This document shows, piece after piece, positions 10,247 through 18,892 of a stretch of 59,545 bases of DNA. The DNA is from Spirochaetaceae bacterium (GTDB taxonomy: Bacteria > Spirochaetota > Spirochaetia > SZUA-6 > Bin103). The DNA is taken from positions 1-59,545 of the forward strand of contig JAPPKD010000304.1 in assembly GCA_028820215.1 (NCBI GenBank). The letters are read 5' to 3'. A program made the translations under genes and the position numbers. Numbering within the stretch: the stretch's first letter is position 1; each line of letters opens with the position of its first letter. The notes below the pieces were generated by a model, which was not told the origin of the DNA, made no database searches, and was given only the letters and a program-made list of their open reading frames with translations.

Positions 10247-11407
10247 TCAGCTTGCCGTGCGTTCGACGCTGGTCGCGAAGCCGATGAGGCGCCGGATGCC
10301 CTCACGCAAGAGGTCGGAGCTGGTGGCCAGAGAAATGCGCACGCAGCCCCTGCCGCCGGCTCCGAATGTCTCGCCCGGCGCGGTGGCCACGTCGGCTTCG
10401 TCGACCAGGCGGCGCGCGTAGGCGTAGGTGTCGGCGACCTGGCCCGGCAGGTCGACCAGCAGGTAGAAGGCGCCTTCCGGCCGATAGCGGCAGAGCCCGG
10501 CGCCCGTCAGTAGCTCGCAGGCAAGGTCGCGCCGCTCGCGGTAGGCGCCGACCATGGCGTCGACGCAGTCCTGCGGCCCGGCGAGCGCGGCCAGCGCGGC
10601 GTGCTGGGAGAGCACGGGCGCGCACGACACGGTCGCTTCCTGGAGCTTTACCAGCAGCGGCGCGAACGGCTTGGGGCAGGCGACGTAGCCGATCCGCCAG
10701 CCGGTCATGGCGTAGCGCTTGGAGAAGCTGCCGACCGTGAAGCAGCGGTCGCCGGCGCCAAGGCCGGCCGGACTGACTTGCGTGCCGTCGAACACGATCT
10801 TCGCGTAGCACTCGTCGCTGACGAGGTAGAGGTCGTGGCGGCAGGCCAGCTCGACGATCGCGGCCAACCGGTCGCGGTGGATGACGGTCCCGGTCGGATT
10901 GGACGGGCTGCCGATCACGATCGCCTTGGTGCGCGGTGAGATGGCGGCGGCCAGCGCATCGAGGTCGGGCTGGTAGCCGTCCGCGGCCGGCAGGGGGTAG
11001 GGGACCCACTCGGCGCCGCACAGCTCGGCGGTCATCCGGTAGTTGGGGTAGCCGGGATCGGGCACCAGGAGCTGGTCGCCGGGCTCCAGCACGCTCAGCA
11101 GGCTGCCGTACAGGGCTCCCATCGCGCCGATGGTGACGATGATCTGCTCGCTCGCCACGCGCACGCCGTTGTCCTGCTGCAGCATGGCGGCGAGCGCCTC
11201 GCACAGCTCCGGCAGGCCGGCGTTGGCCGTGTAGCCGGTCTGGCCCTGCTCGGCCGCGTGGTTGGCTGCGGCCACGACGTGCGGCGGGGTGGGGAAGTTC
11301 GGCTGGCCGATCTCCAGGTGGATGACGCCGGGGCGCTGCGCCAGGTCCATGATCTCGCGGATGCCCGAGCGCGGCACGGCCGCGACGCGGGGATTGATCG
11401 ACCGCAG
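10247..11407 (-). CDS. Class I/II PLP aminotransferase (aspartate/branched-chain type), apparent CTG start
   Basis: A 386-residue fold-type I aminotransferase. Conserved pieces are GQPNFPTP, the cofactor segment GSPSNPTGT, SDECYAKI and the lysine motif SFSKRYAMTGWRIGYV, whose Lys forms the PLP Schiff base. It would transfer an amino group from an amino acid to a 2-oxo acid. No ATG, GTG or TTG exists between the preceding gene's stop (11425) and the conserved INPRV start. A CTG at 11407 has AAGGAG six bases upstream, so I place the start there. It is the last gene of the 15357-10247 operon, 17 bp after the glyoxylate aminotransferase-like gene. Confidence 0.85.
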   Translation of the reverse strand: MRSINPRVAAVPRSGIREIMDLAQRPGVIHLEIGQPNFPTPPHVVAAANHAAEQGQTGYTANAGLPELCEALAAMLQQDNGVRVASEQIIVTIGAMGALYGSLLSVLEPGDQLLVPDPGYPNYRMTAELCGAEWVPYPLPAADGYQPDLDALAAAISPRTKAIVIGSPSNPTGTVIHRDRLAAIVELACRHDLYLVSDECYAKIVFDGTQVSPAGLGAGDRCFTVGSFSKRYAMTGWRIGYVACPKPFAPLLVKLQEATVSCAPVLSQHAALAALAGPQDCVDAMVGAYRERRDLACELLTGAGLCRYRPEGAFYLLVDLPGQVADTYAYARRLVDEADVATAPGETFGAGGRGCVRISLATSSDLLREGIRRLIGFATSVERTAS

Positions 11408-11413
11408 GGGGGG

Positions 11414-11419
11414 CTCCTT
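11414..11419 (-). promoter_or_regulatory. Ribosome binding site supporting a CTG start
   Basis: AAGGAG on the minus strand with spacer CCCCCC before CTG CGG TCG ATC. It lies just after the preceding stop codon and is the only plausible initiation site for the aminotransferase N-terminus. Confidence 0.6.
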
Positions 11420-11424
11420 CCCGC

Positions 11425-12702
11425 TCAGGCGTTGCGGGCGGCTTCCACGGCGCGTCCGGGCGTGACCGACACGCCGAATCGCGGCAGCACCTGCTCCATG
11501 GCGTTCAGGATCGCGCACACGGAGTCGAGGTTGGCGACAAAGCCCATCAGGCCGATGCGGCTGCCGGCATACCCCATCTCGTCCGCCGCGTGCGAGCCGC
11601 CCGCGGTGGCGATCCCGTACTCGCGCCAGACGGTCCGCATGTAATCCTCCGTCGGGAACGTGTCGCCCGGCATGGCCACGCAGGTCGAGCAGGAGGCGGC
11701 GACCCGCTCGTCGGCCAGCACCCGCAACCCCATGGCGCGCACGCCCGCGCGCAGCGCCCGGCCGGCGGCGGCGTGGCGGGCGATCACCCGGTCGGGTCCC
11801 TCGTCTATGATCTCGCGCAGCGCGCCCTGCAGGGCCAGCAGCAGCGTGTACGACTGCGACGGGCCGTGCGCTGCCTTGTATTCGGTCACCGAGGTGTCGA
11901 CGGCGCGATCATCCTCGCCGGAGTCACCGTTCGCCGACGGTTCGGAGACTGCTTCGTCTCGCGCCATCGCCCTGGCCTGCCGTTGACCGTGGTGCCACTT
12001 TCGCCACGTCACCAGGTCCAGGCACAGGCCGGGGATGGGGGTCGTCCGCCGTTCCGCCGCCTGCCAGGCGCGCGTTCCCGCGGTGACGATGGCGATACCC
12101 TGCGGAGCGTTCACGCACTTCTGGCTGCTGGTGCAGCAGACGTCGATGCCCCACTCGTCGATGTGCAGCGGCTCGGAGGTCAGCGACGAGACCGCGTCTA
12201 CCAGGTAGAGGACGTGCGGGAACTCATCGCGGATCATGGCGCCGATCTCGCGCACGGGATTGAGGGTGCCGGCCGTGGTCTCCAGGTGGACGACCGCGAA
12301 CATCTTCGCTTCGGGATGATCACGCAGCGCCTGCCGAGCCTGCTCGACCGTGATCGCCGTGCCGCGCGGCAGCTTGACCTCCACCGCGGTGGCGCCGACC
12401 ACGGTGACCAGGTCGGTGAGGACCTGGCCGAACATGCCGGTGTTGACCGTCACGCAGACGTCGCCGTGCTCCAGGAACGTGTTGAACGCCGCCTCCTCGC
12501 CGTAGGTGGCCGAGCCGACCGGCAGCAGCACGTCGCCTTCGGTGTGCAGGATCTGGGCCAGCATCGCAACGCAGTCGCCCTCGACTTCGTGGAACGGCGG
12601 GTAGTAGATGGGGTTGGGCAACGCCTGGCTCATCGCGTGGCGCGCGGCCGGGGAGAGGTCGGTCTGTCCGCAGGACAGGTTGAGTTGCAGCGCGGTACTC
12701 AT
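11425..12702 (-). CDS. Alanine-glyoxylate aminotransferase-family protein (class V PLP enzyme)
   Basis: A 425-residue fold-type I PLP enzyme of the AGT/SPT group. VHLETTAGTLNPVREIG, LYLVDAVSSLTSEP (cofactor Asp) and the lysine motif SSQKCVNAPQGIAIV are all present. Family members transaminate glyoxylate, pyruvate or hydroxypyruvate. Between WRKWHHGQRQ and VTEYKAAHGPSQ there is an acidic, low-complexity insert of about 30 residues (RDEAVSEPSANGDSGEDDRA), absent from most relatives. The start ATG overlaps the amidohydrolase stop by 4 bp (ATGA). Together with that gene it may process an amino or ureido compound, which is inference. Confidence 0.84.
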   Translation of the reverse strand: MSTALQLNLSCGQTDLSPAARHAMSQALPNPIYYPPFHEVEGDCVAMLAQILHTEGDVLLPVGSATYGEEAAFNTFLEHGDVCVTVNTGMFGQVLTDLVTVVGATAVEVKLPRGTAITVEQARQALRDHPEAKMFAVVHLETTAGTLNPVREIGAMIRDEFPHVLYLVDAVSSLTSEPLHIDEWGIDVCCTSSQKCVNAPQGIAIVTAGTRAWQAAERRTTPIPGLCLDLVTWRKWHHGQRQARAMARDEAVSEPSANGDSGEDDRAVDTSVTEYKAAHGPSQSYTLLLALQGALREIIDEGPDRVIARHAAAGRALRAGVRAMGLRVLADERVAASCSTCVAMPGDTFPTEDYMRTVWREYGIATAGGSHAADEMGYAGSRIGLMGFVANLDSVCAILNAMEQVLPRFGVSVTPGRAVEAARNA

Positions 12703-13979
12703 GGCGAGGTGGAATATGGGGTGTGTGAAACGGCCGCGCAAGCCGCAGGTGCCGCCATCACGTAGCCGTCCCGCGCCACCACCTCGCCGTCGCGGATCAC
12801 GGCGCGCACGTGCCTGAGCGCCCGCACGTCCGCGAGCGGGTCGCCGTCGAGCATGATGCAGTCCGCCCGCTTGCCGACCTCCAGCGTGCCGATCCTGTCG
12901 CCCAGCGTCAGAGCCTCCGCCGCCGTGCCCGTCGCGGACTGCAGCACCTCCGCCGGCGACATGCCGCCGAACCCGACCATCGTCTCCATGGTGCGGGACA
13001 GATCGACGAAGTTCGTGTCGGTGATGCCGGCGTCGGTTCCGGCAATGACGGTCACGCCCGCGGCAAGCATGTCCCGGAACGTCCGGAACTTGGCCCATCC
13101 GGCATGATCCGGACCGGCCGCCTCGATCTCCTCCAGGGGCCATCGCTCGAAGCCGGCGATCGTCTTGCAGACGAAGACCCGCCGGTCTCGGATGCGCTCG
13201 ACGATCTCCGGGAGGTAGTCCTCGCCGTCGTCGTCACGCGCCAGCCAGGTACAGTGCTCGATGCCGTCGAAGCCGGCGGCCACGCAGCGCTCGATGCCTT
13301 CGCTCCCGTGCGCGTGGGCGCTGGCGCGCAGCCCCAGGCGGTGGGCGTCGTGGGTGATCGCCTGCAGCTCGGCCAGGCCGTACTGGGCCGCGCGCGGGTT
13401 GGTGCCGCGCGTGCCGCCGCCGGTGGCCATCACCTTGATGAAGTCGGCGCCGGCCTTGTGCATGCGCCGCACCGCGCGGCGCACGGCGTCCTCGCCTTCG
13501 GCCTCGTTCTCCAGGAACCAGCAGTGGCCGCCCGTGGACGTGATCGGCGCGCCGCCGGTGACGATCCGCGGTCCGATGAGCAGCCCGTCGCGCACGGCCC
13601 GCGCGACCGGGATGATCACGTCGGTCAGGCCGCCGCAATCGCGCACGGTGGTGATGCCGCGGCTCAGCGCCGCGCGCAGGTTGTTCACCGTCTGGACCGC
13701 GAGGGTCGCAGTGGGTTGCCCGATCGCCGCGTACAGGGGATTGAGCCCGTTCCGCTCGGGCTCACCGCTCCACATCAGGTGCACGTGGCTGTCGATCAGC
13801 CCGGGGGCGATCACCTGTTCCGGGAAATCCAGACTGCGGGTGTCGCCGTCGGCCAGCCGCAGCGCGTCCTCGCCCACCGCCGTGATCGCGCCGTCCTCCA
13901 CCAGCAGGGCGGCGTCGGTGCGGGGCTCCGCGGCGGCGCTCCAGACCAGCAGGCGGCCGCGTATCAGCGTCTTCTTCAT
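12699..13979 (-). CDS. Metal-dependent amidohydrolase (imidazolonepropionase/prolidase-like)
   Basis: A 426-residue amidohydrolase-superfamily protein. The metal-binding motif is GLIDSHVHLMW, a likely lysine is in IKVMATGGGTRG, histidines follow in ASAHAHG and GIEHCTWL, and the catalytic aspartate is in AGTDAG. It ends with the small beta-sandwich GTLEVGKRADCIML. Close relatives hydrolyse N-acyl or peptide-like bonds; the substrate is unknown. RBS AGGTGAG precedes the ATG. It lies 4 bp after the glycosidase-like gene and overlaps the next gene by ATGA, so all four are one operon. Confidence 0.85.
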   Translation of the reverse strand: MKKTLIRGRLLVWSAAAEPRTDAALLVEDGAITAVGEDALRLADGDTRSLDFPEQVIAPGLIDSHVHLMWSGEPERNGLNPLYAAIGQPTATLAVQTVNNLRAALSRGITTVRDCGGLTDVIIPVARAVRDGLLIGPRIVTGGAPITSTGGHCWFLENEAEGEDAVRRAVRRMHKAGADFIKVMATGGGTRGTNPRAAQYGLAELQAITHDAHRLGLRASAHAHGSEGIERCVAAGFDGIEHCTWLARDDDGEDYLPEIVERIRDRRVFVCKTIAGFERWPLEEIEAAGPDHAGWAKFRTFRDMLAAGVTVIAGTDAGITDTNFVDLSRTMETMVGFGGMSPAEVLQSATGTAAEALTLGDRIGTLEVGKRADCIMLDGDPLADVRALRHVRAVIRDGEVVARDGYVMAAPAACAAVSHTPYSTSP

Positions 13980-13983
13980 CGGC

Positions 13984-15357
13984 TCACCTGTTGAACTTGA
14001 AGGCGTAGAGATCGGCGTCCATGAGAGCGAAACGCAACCTGACGGGTCTCCGTGCCAATCCGCTCACGTCTCTACCGCTGTTCCAGGTCACCGTGCCGTC
14101 GATGAGATCTCCGAACATCTCGAAGCAGTCCGCCAGGCCGAACCCCGGGATGACGCGGCCCTGGTCGTCCTGGATCTCCACGCGTACCGAGCCCACGACC
14201 GACGTCGCGTAGTTGAGCTCGAGCCGGCGGCCATCGAAGACGAAGGGCCTTGTCAGGAACTCTCCCCCAGCGTAACCGGCGTTCAGGGACACGAAGCCAT
14301 CCGTGCGGAAGGTGTAGCGGACGATGCGCACGGTGGGCAGGCGCCAGTGCTCGCTGCCATACACCGAGAGCTCGGTGGGTGAGGTCTGGATCAATCCGGG
14401 GTCGATGTACAGCCCTCGTTCATGCCAGTTGTCCTGGTCCGGCCCGGGGCGTATCAGGGCTTCCATGAAGCTGCGGTCGAAGCGGATGCCGTCGCGGCTG
14501 GACATGAACACGATGTCACTCACGCCCGGTCCTCCGTGCCAGCCCGGCGTGGGCTCCCGCTCCGGGACGAATCTGGAAGGGAACATGAGGTACGTCCCCG
14601 GTGCGCGCCGGTAGGCCACACATGAGTTGGTGTACAGGTGCTCGAACGGCGTGTCCCCGGTATCGATGTCCTCCGGAGGACTCCAGTCTCGGAAGTCCTT
14701 CGACGTCGTTCTCCTGATCCAGCGCACGCCGCCCGTGCCTCCGGTCGGGCCGACGAAGCTTCCCTCCGTGCCGGCCTTGCCGCGCGTATAGGCGACGTAC
14801 TCTTCGCGCCAGGGGTCCCAGAACGAGACGTTGAAGGAATCGAAGGGGCGGGCGGTGGAGATCGGGTCCTTCTGCAGCAACCGCCAGCGCAAGCCGTCGG
14901 CGGAGGCCAGGGCCCACAAGTCCCTGGTACGGACCACGGCCTTGTACCGTTCGTCGGCGGGAACGCCCGGATTGTCGTCCCTGAACGGGGCCATGTTGGC
15001 GCCCGGGCCAAGCCAGACGATGTTGTTGTCGCGGGAACCTTCGTACTCCAGGATGCCGAGGTTGGGCTTGTGCCAGTGGATGCCGTCGGCGCTCTCCTGG
15101 TACGCCGTGATCTCCGTCACCGCTTCCGTCGTCGAGATCTTTCCGCAGCGGTAGTACGCCCGGAGCTTGTCGCCGTCCTGCATGGTGGCCATGTAGGAGA
15201 CGTGGTCGTGCTCCCACCGCCTGTCCCGCTCCAGGACGGTCTCGCGCTTCCGCGGAGCATGCAGCTTGCGGGCAACTCCGGTCGCGGACGACATCCAGTG
15301 GGCATCCACGAAGAGCTGCCGGTCCGTGCCGATGTTTCGCACCCCGTCAGTCGTCAT
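13984..15357 (-). CDS. Glycosidase-like beta-propeller protein (GH32/43-like fold)
   Basis: A 457-residue protein starting MTTDGVRNIGTDRQLFVDAHW, with GGAGGGGAATCG upstream of the ATG. Repeated segments such as WEHDHVSYMATMQDGDKLRAYY, YQESADGIHWHKPNLG, NVSFWDPWREEYVAYTRG and SSRDGIRFDRSF are blades typical of five-bladed propellers in clans of GH32/43/62/68. A C-terminal beta-sandwich (about 350-455, RLELNYATSVVGSVRVEIQDD) resembles GH32 C-domains. No signal peptide is seen. Catalytic acids cannot be assigned with confidence. It is the first gene of the operon. The open frame continues to 16041 only because it shadows the divergent gene. Confidence 0.65.
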   Translation of the reverse strand: MTTDGVRNIGTDRQLFVDAHWMSSATGVARKLHAPRKRETVLERDRRWEHDHVSYMATMQDGDKLRAYYRCGKISTTEAVTEITAYQESADGIHWHKPNLGILEYEGSRDNNIVWLGPGANMAPFRDDNPGVPADERYKAVVRTRDLWALASADGLRWRLLQKDPISTARPFDSFNVSFWDPWREEYVAYTRGKAGTEGSFVGPTGGTGGVRWIRRTTSKDFRDWSPPEDIDTGDTPFEHLYTNSCVAYRRAPGTYLMFPSRFVPEREPTPGWHGGPGVSDIVFMSSRDGIRFDRSFMEALIRPGPDQDNWHERGLYIDPGLIQTSPTELSVYGSEHWRLPTVRIVRYTFRTDGFVSLNAGYAGGEFLTRPFVFDGRRLELNYATSVVGSVRVEIQDDQGRVIPGFGLADCFEMFGDLIDGTVTWNSGRDVSGLARRPVRLRFALMDADLYAFKFNR

Positions 15358-15429
15358 CGATTCCCCTCCACCTCCGGATGCGCCAGCGTCGTTGACGATC
15401 CGGACCGGCTTCGCCATCGTCACCGCCCG

Positions 15430-16056
15430 ATGGCGAAAGTCTACACACCGCACGATCGCTCCGTCCCGCCGCGGGGCCAGGAGTTCGACACGCCCGGCTT
15501 CCTGCCGGTCACCCCGGCGCTGATCAGCGTCCTGGACGAGGAAACCGGCATCCCCAACATCATGCCGTCGGTCGGGTGGGGGTGGCTCAACCGGCTGCCG
15601 TTCTACCTGGGGGTGGCGGTGAGCGTGCAGGAGATCACCGGCGACTACTTCAAACGCGGGACGCACGAGTTGCTGCGCCGAGCACGCGACTTCGCGCTGA
15701 ATGTGCCCACCGACCGGCTGCGCGAGGCGGTGGCCGCCTGCGGCCGGCTGTCGCGCGCCAAGGACGCGGTCGTCGACAAGTTCAAGGAGACGGGCCTGAC
15801 GCCGCTGCCGGGCAAGCGCATCAAGTCCCCGCACATCGCCGAGTGCCCGATCAACTTTGAGTGCAAGGTGCGCGAGGTGGTCAGCCTGGGATCGCACGAC
15901 CTGTTCCTGGGAGAGGTGGTCGGCTGCTTCGCCGACGGCGTGGTCCAGCCGGGCCGCTCGTCGGCGCAGGGCCACTCCCGCATCGAGCTCGCCCGGGAAG
16001 ACGGCGGCACCACGATCCTGGAGTTCCAGGGCATGGTCCACCTGGTCAGCGAGTAA
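15430..16056 (+). CDS. Flavin reductase-like FMN-binding split-barrel protein
   Basis: A 208-residue protein of the flavin reductase-like family. Signature pieces are PFYLGVAVSV, RDFALNVPTDRLREAV, KFKETGLTPLPG, SPHIAECPINFECKV and LGSHDLFLGEVV. Members bind FMN and reduce free flavin or act with a monooxygenase; no monooxygenase is adjacent. The gene is divergent from the glycosidase-like operon, with 72 bp between start codons. No strong RBS precedes the ATG, so the start is less certain than the family call. Confidence 0.8.
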   Translation: MAKVYTPHDRSVPPRGQEFDTPGFLPVTPALISVLDEETGIPNIMPSVGWGWLNRLPFYLGVAVSVQEITGDYFKRGTHELLRRARDFALNVPTDRLREAVAACGRLSRAKDAVVDKFKETGLTPLPGKRIKSPHIAECPINFECKVREVVSLGSHDLFLGEVVGCFADGVVQPGRSSAQGHSRIELAREDGGTTILEFQGMVHLVSE

Positions 16057-16117
16057 GCCGGCCCCGACGTCGAAGCCCGGACGTACCGATCAGCACTACG
16101 GATACCGGTTGACGGGA

Positions 16118-16140
16118 GGCATATTTTACACAAATATGCC
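16118..16140. promoter_or_regulatory. Perfect inverted repeat at the start of a VapBC-like operon
   Basis: GGCATATTT, five bases TACAC, then AAATATGCC: nine-base arms with no mismatch, AT-rich in an otherwise GC-rich region. The right arm contains the first possible ATG of the antitoxin. VapB-type antitoxins bind palindromes at their own promoters, so an autoregulatory operator is the simplest reading. An RNA hairpin masking the start is the alternative. Confidence 0.65.
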
Positions 16141-16399
16141 TTTGATGAGAACGACTATCGACATCCCCGATCCGCTGCTGCGCCGCGCGAAAGCGGCGGC
16201 ATCGCTCGACGGCAAGAGCCTGCGGGCCTACGTGACCGAGGCGCTGGAGCAACACCTCACCCACAGTGCTTTGGGCGGTGCGGGGCACCGGGTGTCCCTG
16301 CCGCTGGTGCCTTCGAAGACTCCCGGCTCCCTGCGGATTACGGAAGACTCGCTTGCGCGCGCCCTGGCCGAGGAGGATGCGCGTGCTGCCGGACGTTAA
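16136..16399 (+). CDS. Ribbon-helix-helix antitoxin (VapB-like)
   Basis: An 87-residue protein. MRTTIDIPDPLLRRAKAAA with KSLRAYVTEALEQHL is the ribbon-helix-helix DNA-binding pattern of VapB/DUF2191 antitoxins. The second half (SLPLVPSK, LARALAEEDARAAGR) would wrap the toxin. The start could be the ATG at 16136 or the one at 16145, which begins exactly at the beta-strand MRTTIDI; the latter would leave the palindrome outside the gene. Its end overlaps the PIN toxin gene by 23 bp. Confidence 0.78.
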   Translation: MPLMRTTIDIPDPLLRRAKAAASLDGKSLRAYVTEALEQHLTHSALGGAGHRVSLPLVPSKTPGSLRITEDSLARALAEEDARAAGR

Positions 16400-16811
16400 C
16401 GTCTGGCTGGCACTGGCCTTCGAGGTCCATGCGCACCATGGGGCGGCGAGGACGTGGTTCGACAGCGTCGGCGTCCGCACCGCCCTGTGGTGCCGCGTCA
16501 CCCAGCAGGGGTTTCTCCGGCTCGCGAGCAATCCCAGCGTCTTCGGCGCTGAAGCGCTCACGCTGCGGGATGCATGGTCGTGCTACGACGCCTTGAGCGG
16601 TGACGAACGGACGGGATTCGTGGCCGAGTCGGCGGGACTGGAGCGACTGTGGCGCGAGTACGCCTCGTCCCGAACCTATTCGCCAAAGGTATGGACCGAT
16701 GCCTATCTGGTGGCGTTCGCTGCGTCCGCGGGGCTGACGATGGTGACGTTCGACCGCGCCATCGCCTCGTTTCTTGGGTCGCGCCCGTTGATCCTCCCGG
16801 CGTCGCCGTAG
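16377..16811 (+). CDS. PIN-domain ribonuclease toxin (VapC-like)
   Basis: A 144-residue PIN protein. The acidic residues expected for metal binding lie in LPDVNVWLALAF, in WTDAYLVAFA and in MVTFDRAIASF. VTQQGFLRL and NPSVFG are frequent in the VapC subgroup with TA_Mtu homologues. It probably cleaves RNA and is held inactive by the preceding antitoxin. ATG at 16377 is preceded by GAGGAGG, inside the antitoxin reading frame. It converges with the oxidoreductase gene ending at 16825. Confidence 0.82.
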   Translation: MRVLPDVNVWLALAFEVHAHHGAARTWFDSVGVRTALWCRVTQQGFLRLASNPSVFGAEALTLRDAWSCYDALSGDERTGFVAESAGLERLWREYASSRTYSPKVWTDAYLVAFAASAGLTMVTFDRAIASFLGSRPLILPASP

Positions 16812-16824
16812 ACGGAGGCCGGTG

Positions 16825-17922
16825 TCAGTCGGCCGGGTGAATGGGGGTGGGCTCGCCGCGGTTGATCACCTCCCAGCCGGTGACGTCGCCGCCGTGCCAG
16901 CGGTAGGGCATCGGCAGCACGGTCGCCGACCGGTCGGCGAGCGGCAGCGCCACCCGGCGGTGCCCCTCGCGCGCCGACAGCTTGATGGCGGCGGCGATCT
17001 CGAGCACCTGCCGGTAGTCGTGGCCGCTGCACGGGGCGGGGCGGCCCTCGCGCACGGCGTTCATCAAGCTGTCGACGACGCCCAGGAACTTCCCCCCGAG
17101 CCGCTCGTCGTCGGTCGGCTCGTCCAGGAACTCGGGCCGTACCGGGCGCGCGCTGGTCCCCGTGCCCTTGATCAGCACCGTGCCGTCGCCACCGGCCAGG
17201 TACACGGCGCCGTCCTCTCCGAACAGCGCCACCCTGTGGGCTCCCTCCGCCGGCACCTCGCGCGCCGCAATGCACTCGTAGCCGCCGGTCATGCCCAGGG
17301 TCCCGTACGCGGCGCAGTCGTCGTCGCTGGCAGCCGCCTCCTCGGGCACCGTCCAGCCCTCCGCCCATTCCACCTCGTCGCCGGTGGCGAAGCGCAGGAA
17401 GTTGAGGATCACGCAGCCCAGGCCGGACACCTGGTCGCCCTGCGCCAGGAAGCCGTCGATGGCCGCTCCCGTGAGCCGGCCGATGGCGCCGTCGCGCACC
17501 CACTCGCCGATTCGGGTCACGTGGTGCACCTCCCACCAGGCGGTGCCGCACGCGAACGCGGCGCCCCGCTCCTCGCAGGCGGCGATCATGGCATCGGCGT
17601 CGGCCAGCTTCGCGGCGATCGGCTTCTCGCAGGAGATTCCTCTGACGCCCGCCTCCGCGCACGCGATCACGGCGTCGCGGGCGGCGTTCACCGGCAGGAT
17701 GTTGGCGACCACGTCCGGCACCTGCCACGCCAGCAGCTCCTCGACCGTGTCGAACTGGCGGGGGATCCCGTAGTGCTCGGCGAACCGCGCGCGGCGCGCG
17801 CGGGCGGTGTCGACCAAGGCGATCAGTTCCGCCTCCGGGTGGCGGGAGTAGGCGTAGGTGTAGCGGCGGCCCCAGTCGCCGCACCCGCCGACCACCGCGA
17901 CCCGCAGCTTTTCCCGTTTCAT
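16825..17922 (-). CDS. Gfo/Idh/MocA-family oxidoreductase
   Basis: A 365-residue NAD(P)-dependent dehydrogenase. The N-terminal Rossmann fold (LRVAVVGGCGDWGRRY) departs slightly from the usual GxGxxG with GGCGDW. The family's EKP motif is in GISCEKPIAAKLADA. The C-terminal half is the alpha/beta substrate domain, ending near residue 365 with GWEVINRG. Members oxidise sugars, inositols or related polyols. It lies 16 bp downstream of an aldo/keto reductase gene, so the two probably act on the same carbohydrate. The substrate is not determined. Confidence 0.86.
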   Translation of the reverse strand: MKREKLRVAVVGGCGDWGRRYTYAYSRHPEAELIALVDTARARRARFAEHYGIPRQFDTVEELLAWQVPDVVANILPVNAARDAVIACAEAGVRGISCEKPIAAKLADADAMIAACEERGAAFACGTAWWEVHHVTRIGEWVRDGAIGRLTGAAIDGFLAQGDQVSGLGCVILNFLRFATGDEVEWAEGWTVPEEAAASDDDCAAYGTLGMTGGYECIAAREVPAEGAHRVALFGEDGAVYLAGGDGTVLIKGTGTSARPVRPEFLDEPTDDERLGGKFLGVVDSLMNAVREGRPAPCSGHDYRQVLEIAAAIKLSAREGHRRVALPLADRSATVLPMPYRWHGGDVTGWEVINRGEPTPIHPAD

Positions 17923-17938
17923 CTCTGAACCGCCCTCC

Positions 17939-18892
17939 TCACGCGAAGTCCGCGAAGTCGCGGTCCAGCTCTTCCCAGACCGCCGGATCGACTTCCTGCC
18001 GGTAGGCGGCGACGTTCTGGGCGACCCGCTCCGGCGTCGAGAACCCCAGCAGGACCGACGCGAAGCGCGTCTCGCGCAGGCAGTAGTGCAGGTTGACGAC
18101 GTGCAGATCCAGGTCGCGAGCCGTGCACCAGTCGTACATCCGCCTGGCGCGGCGCAACTCCTCGGTCATCTCCAGCCGCTCCGGCGAGACGCCCGCCGCG
18201 CTCGCCGCCACCCGGACCGGGTCGTCGCCGCCGAGCAGGCCGCTCAGCATGATCGAGGCGTTGAACAGGCCCACGTCGGCCGCCACCGCCGGCTCCACCA
18301 CGCCGGCCAGCGCGGAGCGCTCGATCAGGTTGTGGTCGCGGAAGGTCAGCGACACCTCGAAGTCGCCGGTGGCGATGCACGCCTGGTGATGGGCGTGCGG
18401 CCGGCAGCCCAGGCCGAGGTGGCGGATGACGCCCTGCTTCTTCAGGTCGAGCAACGCGTCGCGGGCCGCGTGCGACGCGAGCACCGGCTCGATCTCCTCC
18501 GGGTCGTGCACGAGCATCACGTCCAGGTAGTCGGTCTGCAGGGCGCGCAGGCTCAGCTCCGTGCTGGACATGATCGCGTCGTAGGAATAGTCGTGCGGCC
18601 GCTGCCGCGAACCGGCCTTGCTCTCGATGATCAGGTCCTCGCGCCGGTGGCCTCGGCGGTACCACTCCTGCAGGGCGATGCCGATGTATCGCTCGCTCTC
18701 GCCGCCGATGTAGGCGGCCGAGGTGTCGATCAGGTCGATGCCGGCTTCCAGCGCCGCCAGCACCGTGTCCACGCCCAGTTGCTCGCCGTGCGTGCCGCCG
18801 CGGCGGCCGAGCTGGGCTCCGCCGATACCCAGCACCGGCACCTGCAGGCCGGTCTTCCCCAGCCGGCGGCGTTCGTATTCGATCGCGTGCAT
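17939..18892 (-). CDS. Aldo/keto reductase
   Basis: A 317-residue TIM-barrel NAD(P)H-dependent oxidoreductase. The catalytic tetrad appears complete: Asp in LIDTSAAYIGG, Tyr in the same motif, Lys in IIESKAG and His in VMLVHDPEE. The C-terminal part (LLGFSTPERVAQNVAAY) resembles the coenzyme-binding loop region. It is first in a two-gene operon with the Gfo/Idh/MocA gene. I used the ATG at 18892, which gives the standard MHAIEYERRRLG start; an ATG at 18904 is also possible. L-fucose or galactose dehydrogenase-like relatives are common, but the substrate is inferred only. Confidence 0.85.
   Translation of the reverse strand: MHAIEYERRRLGKTGLQVPVLGIGGAQLGRRGGTHGEQLGVDTVLAALEAGIDLIDTSAAYIGGESERYIGIALQEWYRRGHRREDLIIESKAGSRQRPHDYSYDAIMSSTELSLRALQTDYLDVMLVHDPEEIEPVLASHAARDALLDLKKQGVIRHLGLGCRPHAHHQACIATGDFEVSLTFRDHNLIERSALAGVVEPAVAADVGLFNASIMLSGLLGGDDPVRVAASAAGVSPERLEMTEELRRARRMYDWCTARDLDLHVVNLHYCLRETRFASVLLGFSTPERVAQNVAAYRQEVDPAVWEELDRDFADFA

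Noticed and set aside
15358..16041. N-terminal extension of the glycosidase-like gene to 16041
   Set aside because: The extra 228 residues overlap the flavin-reductase-like gene on the opposite strand and have no family similarity; a good RBS supports the start at 15357.
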